Below are positions 1 to 5,102 of a DNA stretch of 5,102 bases, in pieces. This DNA is from Clostridiaceae bacterium (GTDB lineage Bacteria > Bacillota > Clostridia > Saccharofermentanales > DTU023). The stretch is taken from NCBI GenBank assembly GCA_012800135.1, contig JAAZJV010000085.1:1-5102 (forward strand). Reading direction: 5' to 3'. The translations under genes and the position numbers were made by a program. Below the pieces are notes generated by a model. It did no database searches. It had not been told where the DNA came from and was given only the letters and a program-made list of their open reading frames with translations. Within the stretch, counting starts at the first letter, position 1; the number at the start of each line of letters is the position of its first letter.

Positions 1-102
1 GTTGTAAGTCATCGGTTAAGTAAAATTTTAACACAGCATACAGAATTTGATTTGATTCCCAGTTCACCTTCGCTTAAACTGTCTCTGGAAACGCGTGATT
101 GA
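1..102 (+). CDS. Possible 3' end of an upstream gene (unidentified)
   Basis: The frame beginning at base 1 reads through 33 codons and stops at TGA 100-102, while the other two forward frames hit stops within the first 21 bases. The peptide ends in LKLSLETRD and matches no family I recognise. There is no start codon or ribosome site to test, because any start would lie outside the window. A random frame stays open this long about one time in five, so this is only a candidate. If real, it would be on the same strand as the CvpA-family gene, 217 bases upstream of it. Confidence 0.2.
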   Translation, partial: VVSHRLSKILTQHTEFDLIPSSPSLKLSLETRD

Positions 103-107
103 TCACG
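94..107. repeat. Inverted repeat CGTGAT-TG-ATCACG
   Basis: Two perfect 6-base arms are separated by 2 bases, and the repeat covers the TGA at 100-102. The bases that follow (TACAAGAGGAG) contain no T-run, so it is not a standard intrinsic terminator. It could be an operator half-site pair or chance. Confidence 0.3.
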
Positions 108-304
108 TACAAGAGGAGCATATTCAAATTCGCGTCCGATGATGTCTCTAACCATGTGAGTGGACAGAAAGAGGAAGTCAACCTGTTATGCTAATTTCAG
201 GCTCAGAGTTGCGATGTGAAGATACAGGTAGATTTTTGGATGATTAGGTCAACAGGAAGAAGGTTTACGGACGTGTTCACAAACGGTCTACTGATACTGC
301 TTGG

Positions 305-314
305 AAAGGTGGAG
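305..314 (+). promoter_or_regulatory. Ribosome binding site that fixes the TTG start at 320
   Basis: AAAGGTGGAG ends 5 bases before TTG 320-322. The frame is open upstream only back to the TAG at 245-247 and has no ATG, GTG or TTG in between, so this TTG is the first usable start. The next in-frame ATG (338-340) has no Shine-Dalgarno sequence. Confidence 0.75.
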
Positions 315-319
315 TTACT

Positions 320-973
320 TTGACGCTCGATATTATAATGGTCGCGATCATCGTTTTAATGACGATAGCCGGCTACCGCCGAGGTTTACTTCTTTCTGCC
401 GTCAGTTTTTTAAGTTCTTTGATTTCGATTGGCATTGCGTTCCTCTTTGTTCGTCCTCTGTCACTTTTTTTGTCATCGCAAGGTCTGTTCAGCTCAACTA
501 TGCAGAATGTATCCGATCGGATATATGAAGCAGGAAGAACGTCAGCTGTCACCATCGCTCCCGTCCTTGAGGAAATCGGTATTCCCGAATCATGGACACG
601 CGTGATTTTGCAGACACAGACGGGAAGCGAGGCTGATGTTGTCGACTACACGGCTCATGCTGTCTGGATGCTGGCGTCGGCGGCACTCGCGTTGGCGATC
701 ATTTATCTTTTTGTTAGGATCATACTGGGATTTGCGGCAAGATTGCTGACACCGGCGATCGACGGCGTGCCCATCGTAGGATGGCTGAATCATCTGGGCG
801 GAAGCGTCATCGGATTGCTCTGGGGAGCCACGGTGGTTGCATTATCCATAATGGTGCTCGTATCTCTTTCCGGAGCGGTGCCGTCCATTGCGGAATGGAC
901 CAAAGACTCCAGAATTATTTCCCTTCTTGCAGAAAAAGACATAATTCGCTCACTTTTGGACACGATTCTTTAA
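320..973 (+). CDS. CvpA family membrane protein
   Basis: This 217-residue hydrophobic protein has the layout of the CvpA family (named for the E. coli colicin V production protein). Helices are visible at about residues 4-18, 23-50, 112-138 and 159-185, with a polar stretch at 52-110 between the second and third. Family-like features are the GYRRG turn at 18-22 after helix 1, and the PIVGWLNHLGG segment at 151-161 leading into helix 4. It should sit in the cytoplasmic membrane. The molecular role of CvpA proteins in Gram-positive bacteria is poorly defined, and none is claimed here. The start is TTG, supported by the AAAGGTGGAG ribosome site. The stop lies 10 bases before the groESL -35 box and no terminator is visible between them, so transcription may run into the chaperonin operon. 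Family assignment is by fold pattern and short motifs, since sequence conservation in this family is low. Confidence 0.85.
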   Translation: MTLDIIMVAIIVLMTIAGYRRGLLLSAVSFLSSLISIGIAFLFVRPLSLFLSSQGLFSSTMQNVSDRIYEAGRTSAVTIAPVLEEIGIPESWTRVILQTQTGSEADVVDYTAHAVWMLASAALALAIIYLFVRIILGFAARLLTPAIDGVPIVGWLNHLGGSVIGLLWGATVVALSIMVLVSLSGAVPSIAEWTKDSRIISLLAEKDIIRSLLDTIL

Positions 974-983
974 TTCAAAGCGG

Positions 984-1012
984 TTGACAAACGAGAATAT
1001 CCCGCTTATATT
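984..1012 (+). promoter_or_regulatory. Sigma-A type promoter of groESL
   Basis: The -35 box is TTGACA (984-989), a perfect consensus. The -10 box is TATATT (1007-1012), one mismatch from TATAAT, with an ideal 17-base spacer. Transcription should start near 1019-1020, giving a leader of about 68 bases that begins with CIRCE. No sigma-B or sigma-32 type element is needed to explain heat control. Confidence 0.9.
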
Positions 1013-1021
1013 AGTAATTGG

Positions 1022-1048
1022 TTGGCACTCTCAGGCTTAGAGTGCTAA
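1022..1048 (+). promoter_or_regulatory. CIRCE operator (HrcA binding site)
   Basis: The sequence is TTGGCACTC, nine bases, then GAGTGCTAA. The CIRCE consensus is TTAGCACTC-N9-GAGTGCTAA, so the right arm is perfect and the left arm has one change (A to G at 1024). In RNA the changed position still pairs as G-U with 1046, so the leader hairpin is kept. The operator lies at the predicted transcription start, the usual place for HrcA repression. HrcA itself is not encoded in the window. Regulation by HrcA, relieved when GroEL is occupied by unfolded protein, is inferred from the site. Confidence 0.95.
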
Positions 1049-1372
<324 letters not shown>

Positions 1373-1400
1373 GCTCAATCACGAAGATCAAATCTTATTT

Positions 1401-1406
1401 AAGGAG
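1401..1406 (+). promoter_or_regulatory. groEL ribosome binding site in the 43-base groES-groEL gap
   Basis: AAGGAG lies 9 bases before the groEL ATG. Just upstream, AAGAT-CAA-ATCTT (1384-1396) could form a weak 5-base-pair hairpin followed by TTATTT. It is too short and AT-rich to be a convincing terminator, so groES and groEL should be cotranscribed. Confidence 0.75.
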
Positions 1407-1412
1407 TAATAA

Positions 1413-3029
<1,617 letters not shown>

Positions 3030-3051
3030 TCCATAGTCCATAAAAATATGT

Positions 3052-3064
3052 CACCTTTTAGGTG
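3052..3064 (+). other. Small hairpin before the main terminator
   Basis: CACCT-TTT-AGGTG can form a 5-base-pair stem with a 3-base loop, 22 bases after the groEL stop. It is followed by GTTTCT, not a full T-run, so it is at best an accessory 3'-end structure. Confidence 0.3.
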
Positions 3065-3077
3065 GTTTCTAATGTAC

Positions 3078-3112
3078 AAAAGAGAGTGTCTCGAGGAGAC
3101 ACTCTCTTTTTT
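3078..3112 (+). terminator. Rho-independent terminator of groESL
   Basis: A perfect 15-base-pair stem (3078-3092 with 3096-3110; core GAGAGTGTCTC and GAGACACTCTC) has a 3-base GAG loop. The T-run occupies 3107-3112, partly inside the stem base. It begins 48 bases after the groEL stop and should separate the operon from the next gene. Confidence 0.95.
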
Positions 3113-3202
3113 GTGCGCCGGGCATTGCGTGGCATGTTCTGAACCCAACGTTGTATGCCGCTTTAAGTTGATGTGAAACGGTCGGATGAAATGTCTAATC
3201 CG

Positions 3203-3211
3203 TGCTATAGT
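3203..3211 (+). promoter_or_regulatory. Candidate extended -10 promoter for the membrane-anchored protein gene
   Basis: TGCTATAGT combines a TGN extension with TATAGT (one mismatch to TATAAT). No good -35 box lies 16-18 bases upstream. An inverted repeat CGGAT-N10-ATCCG (3183-3202) abuts it and could be an operator or chance. The gene downstream lies past a strong terminator and needs a promoter in this 200-base gap. A second, weaker option is TATAAG at 3275-3280. Confidence 0.35.
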
Positions 3212-3298
3212 GTTTTTTATAAATAGAATCGAAAGGTGCTATATTTAAGAACTTAAAAGGGATTTTAACGTACTTATAAGTGTTAATAAGAACCGATT

Positions 3299-3302
3299 GG
3301 AG
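3299..3302 (+). promoter_or_regulatory. Distant ribosome binding site before ATG 3317
   Basis: GGAG lies 14 bases ahead of the ATG, further than usual. It falls in the loop of a possible 4-base-pair hairpin (GATT 3295-3298 with AATC 3305-3308) that would bring it closer. The frame is closed upstream by TAA at 3287-3289 with no standard start codon between, so ATG 3317 remains the best start. Confidence 0.4.
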
Positions 3303-3316
3303 CTAATCACGACCAT

Positions 3317-4522
3317 ATGATCGACGATTCTGACGATAAAGGGCGGCTAAACGTCGCGATTAACGCGCCTTCCGACCTTCAAAAACGGATTTTCATCAGC
3401 GTCTTCTGTTGGACGATTCTTCTTCTTGGCGTTGCTTTTGTGTTCTTTGCTGGCCGTAGCAATGATGTGCAGGGAACGTCTGTTTACAATTTGCAGATCA
3501 GCGAATCTTTTTCACTCCAAGGCGCTAGACCGGATCAGATTGTGGTACTTGGCCGCACGCCACTACGTCTTGAAGAGGAAGGGGCTGCGGTGCTCGACGC
3601 TCGAGGACGAGAACGTGACTTTATCCGATGGGCGTATCGCGATGCCGAAGTGACGTTTGCAAATGATGCATTGCTGGTCACCCCTGATTTGGGCACTGGA
3701 TTCATGCTCATTGAGCCGGACAAAACGACTTCCGTTTTTGACACAAAAGCTCAAATTGATCAGGCAGATTACGGTAATAAAATTTTGGTGACTTGCGGCC
3801 GTGACGCAGGAAGTCGGGGAGTCGTATCGGTCTTTGATCTCCAAACACATACCGAGACGTTGACGTTAACTTTTGAGCAAGAGGGATGGCCAATTTTTAT
3901 TCGACTAATGGAAGATAGCCGAGGTTTTGAACTTTTGCTTGCAGATGACGCGAAAGGTCGTCCTGTCACGCGATTTCAGCAATACGATCTTGCAGGCAAC
4001 CGATTGATAGATTATTGTTTTACAGCTCATCCGTTACTTGCGGGAATGATGTCCTTCTCGGATTGCGGTCGTCTGCTATATGGCGCCGACACGGTCGTTC
4101 TTGTCAATGCGTTGACCGGTGAACCTGAAGAAACATTTAAGCCGGGCGAACTGATCCACATGGATTATCAGAAAGGTGCTGTTGCCATCGTGGCGCAAGA
4201 GGGGAATAAAGCACGCGTTCTTCTTCGATCTGCTTCCCAAAAGGATGAGTTCCATTTTTTGACGTCGCCCCTTGATATGTGGAGTCGTTGTGGTGTGGAT
4301 GTCGATGAATATAGCGGCGATCTCTTTCAGACAATGTCACTCTCAAAAAATGGACACTTTCTTCTTATTGGAACAGATCGGGCTCTGGTGTTGCTCGATA
4401 TGGAGGACGGCCGTGAGCTTGCGCGATCTGCCGTCAATGACATAAAGCAGATCTTAGCGCTCAGTGAAACAACTTTTCTAGTCACAATGTCCCGTGATGC
4501 TGTGATCGTCACCATCAGATAA
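3317..4522 (+). CDS. Membrane-anchored beta-propeller-like protein (DUF5711-like), function unknown
   Basis: The 401-residue protein has a short acidic cytoplasmic start, a K-R pair at 23-24, one transmembrane helix at about 25-45, and a large C-terminal domain that should face outward by the positive-inside rule. There is no lipobox, so the helix probably serves as an uncleaved anchor. The outer part is all-beta in character, with repeating units of two hydrophobic strands followed by an Asp-containing turn: for example ALDARG-like AAVLDARGR (90-98), VSVFDLQTHTE (170-180), VVLVNALTGE (260-269) and ALVLLDMEDGRE (356-367). This pattern suggests a WD40/PQQ-like propeller. The overall design resembles DUF5711 proteins of Clostridia, but that match is from memory and not certain. 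Four cysteines (160, 234, 250, 325) lie in the outer domain. No catalytic motif is visible. It is probably transcribed alone or with the flavoprotein gene 110 bases downstream, since no terminator is seen between them. Confidence 0.8.
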   Translation: MIDDSDDKGRLNVAINAPSDLQKRIFISVFCWTILLLGVAFVFFAGRSNDVQGTSVYNLQISESFSLQGARPDQIVVLGRTPLRLEEEGAAVLDARGRERDFIRWAYRDAEVTFANDALLVTPDLGTGFMLIEPDKTTSVFDTKAQIDQADYGNKILVTCGRDAGSRGVVSVFDLQTHTETLTLTFEQEGWPIFIRLMEDSRGFELLLADDAKGRPVTRFQQYDLAGNRLIDYCFTAHPLLAGMMSFSDCGRLLYGADTVVLVNALTGEPEETFKPGELIHMDYQKGAVAIVAQEGNKARVLLRSASQKDEFHFLTSPLDMWSRCGVDVDEYSGDLFQTMSLSKNGHFLLIGTDRALVLLDMEDGRELARSAVNDIKQILALSETTFLVTMSRDAVIVTIR

Positions 4523-4632
4523 CGATCCCTTAAAGGGACTCGGCATGCCTACGTTGCGATTGTGTCCTGTCGTCGTGAAATAACGGCTTAGATGATCGCT
4601 GCCGCCTTATAACAAGTGAAAGAGGTCTTTAG
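4523..4632. other. 110-base gap without a clear terminator or promoter
   Basis: A short inverted repeat, TCCCT-TAA-AGGGA (4526-4538), lies just after the stop of the preceding gene but has no T-run. TATAAC at 4608-4613 resembles a -10 box, but no -35 box is at the right distance and it lies very close to the ribosome site. Cotranscription with the upstream gene is possible. Confidence 0.45.
4618..4625 (+). promoter_or_regulatory. Ribosome binding site supporting the TTG start at 4633
   Basis: GAAAGAGG (followed by T) lies 7 bases before TTG 4633-4635. An in-frame TAG at 4630-4632 directly precedes this TTG, so no earlier start is possible. The later ATG at 4669 has no Shine-Dalgarno sequence before it. 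Confidence 0.65.
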
Positions 4633-5102
4633 TTGAAATTCAGAACAAACCCTGATCGTTGTAAAGATATGTCACAACAAAAAGAATCGGAACCTTCTAA
4701 GACGTGTGCATCCTTTGATCTTGTCATCGCAGGAGGCGGCGCGTCAGGAGTGATCGCGGCGCTTGTCGCTTGTGATGAAGGCCTTTCCGGGAAGTCCATC
4801 GCGATCATCGAGAAGGAAGAGATCTTGTTGCGCAAAGTGCGGGCGAGTGGAAACGGGCGCTGTAATCTCGCCAATATGGGTTCGATCTTAACACGTTATC
4901 ACGGTCGCCATCCTCAATTCGTTCGCGGCGTCTTTTCTCGTGTGACGACTGAGGCGCTACTAGGTTATTTCCGTTCAATTGGACTTGCGACGATAAGTGA
5001 TGAGGAGGGGCGTGTCTATCCGCGTTCCATGCAGGCAGAGTCTGTTGTTCTAACGTTAACGCGTGCGCTCAACGAGCGAAACATTACGGTACATACAGAA
5101 AA
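4633..5102 (+). CDS. HI0933/BaiN-like NAD(P)/FAD-dependent oxidoreductase, 5' part
   Basis: The frame runs off the window edge after 156 codons. Residues 29-39 form a beta strand and the dinucleotide-binding loop GGGASG (34-39), and an acidic residue (E60) ends the second strand, as in Rossmann-type FAD-binding domains. The HI0933/BaiN family signature follows: SGNGRCNLAN at 72-81, then YHG, and EGRVYPRSMQAESV at 125-138. Members are usually about 400-420 residues, so roughly a third is present. They are predicted cytoplasmic flavoproteins. BaiN has been linked to bile acid dehydroxylation, but most relatives have unknown substrates and no such role can be inferred here. The TTG start adds 12 residues before the first ATG and is favoured because it has a ribosome site. 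If translation began at ATG 4669, the fold would still be intact. Confidence 0.92.
   Translation, partial: MKFRTNPDRCKDMSQQKESEPSKTCASFDLVIAGGGASGVIAALVACDEGLSGKSIAIIEKEEILLRKVRASGNGRCNLANMGSILTRYHGRHPQFVRGVFSRVTTEALLGYFRSIGLATISDEEGRVYPRSMQAESVVLTLTRALNERNITVHTE

Larger units (their letters stand above)
1..319. other. Upstream region without a confident gene
   Basis: No open frame here is long enough or well enough supported to be a gene. The forward frame starting at base 1 is open for 33 codons to a TGA at 100-102 and could be the tail of an upstream protein, but an opening this long is expected by chance fairly often and I do not recognise the peptide. An inverted repeat covers that stop. 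A weak promoter-like pair, TGGACA at 161-166 and an extended -10 TGTTATGCT at 184-192, has a 20-base spacer, which is too long to trust. Bases 189-212 resemble parts of the CIRCE region further down. No tRNA, T-box or known riboswitch motif was recognised. The stretch most likely carries the promoter and leader of the CvpA-family gene. Confidence 0.6.

Noticed and set aside
161..192. TGGACA and TGTTATGCT as a promoter for the CvpA-family gene
   Set aside because: The boxes look reasonable singly, but the 20-base spacer is too long to call with confidence.
301..528. 75-codon forward frame overlapping the start of the CvpA-family gene
   Set aside because: It is out of frame with the four-helix protein and has no membrane or domain logic; the TTG frame at 320 has the ribosome site and the family layout.
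3113..3160. GGCAT copies (3121-3125, 3131-3135) and ATGCC (3155-3159) as a structured RNA
   Set aside because: Only 5 pairs with a long loop and no further support; expected by chance.
4526..4538. TCCCT-TAA-AGGGA hairpin as a terminator
   Set aside because: The stem has only 5 pairs and no T-run follows.
4629..4874. Reverse-strand frame of 81 codons near the right end
   Set aside because: The forward frame encodes unmistakable FAD-binding and HI0933/BaiN motifs, so the reverse frame is a shadow.

Overview
This 5.1-kb window looks like an ordinary chromosomal housekeeping segment from a low-to-mid-GC Bacillota, most likely a member of class Clostridia. The evidence is a groES-groEL operon behind a CIRCE/HrcA operator, strong AGGAGG-type ribosome binding sites with TTG starts in two genes, a GroES whose sequence resembles clostridial GroES (GPGGVVDGK roof loop, [11 protein letters not shown] end), and neighbours of the CvpA and DUF5711-like kinds that are common in that class. 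All genes that can be supported lie on the + strand. I see no mobile element, phage gene, CRISPR array, tRNA or rRNA.

Layout. Bases 1-319 hold no confident gene. They contain at most the last 33 codons of an upstream frame, an inverted repeat over that frame's stop, and a stretch resembling part of the CIRCE region. A CvpA-family four-helix membrane protein follows (320-973, TTG start). Eleven bases after it begins a textbook sigma-A promoter (984-1012) with a CIRCE operator at the predicted transcription start (1022-1048). This drives groES (1088-1372) and groEL (1416-3029), and a strong intrinsic terminator (3078-3112) closes the operon. After a 0.2-kb intergenic stretch comes a 401-residue single-pass membrane-anchored protein with a probable beta-propeller outside the membrane, tentatively DUF5711-like (3317-4522). 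The window ends inside a flavoprotein of the HI0933/BaiN family (4633 to beyond 5102, TTG start).

How the parts work together. GroES and GroEL form the folding chamber, with stress control by HrcA inferred from CIRCE. The flanking genes have no clear functional link to the chaperonin. The CvpA-family gene has no terminator before the groESL promoter, so some readthrough is possible. The DUF5711-like gene lies beyond the terminator and needs its own promoter. I did not find a convincing new multi-gene system. The items most worth a second look are the propeller protein of unknown function, the short GroEL tail, and the CIRCE-like sequence repeated upstream of the CvpA-family gene.
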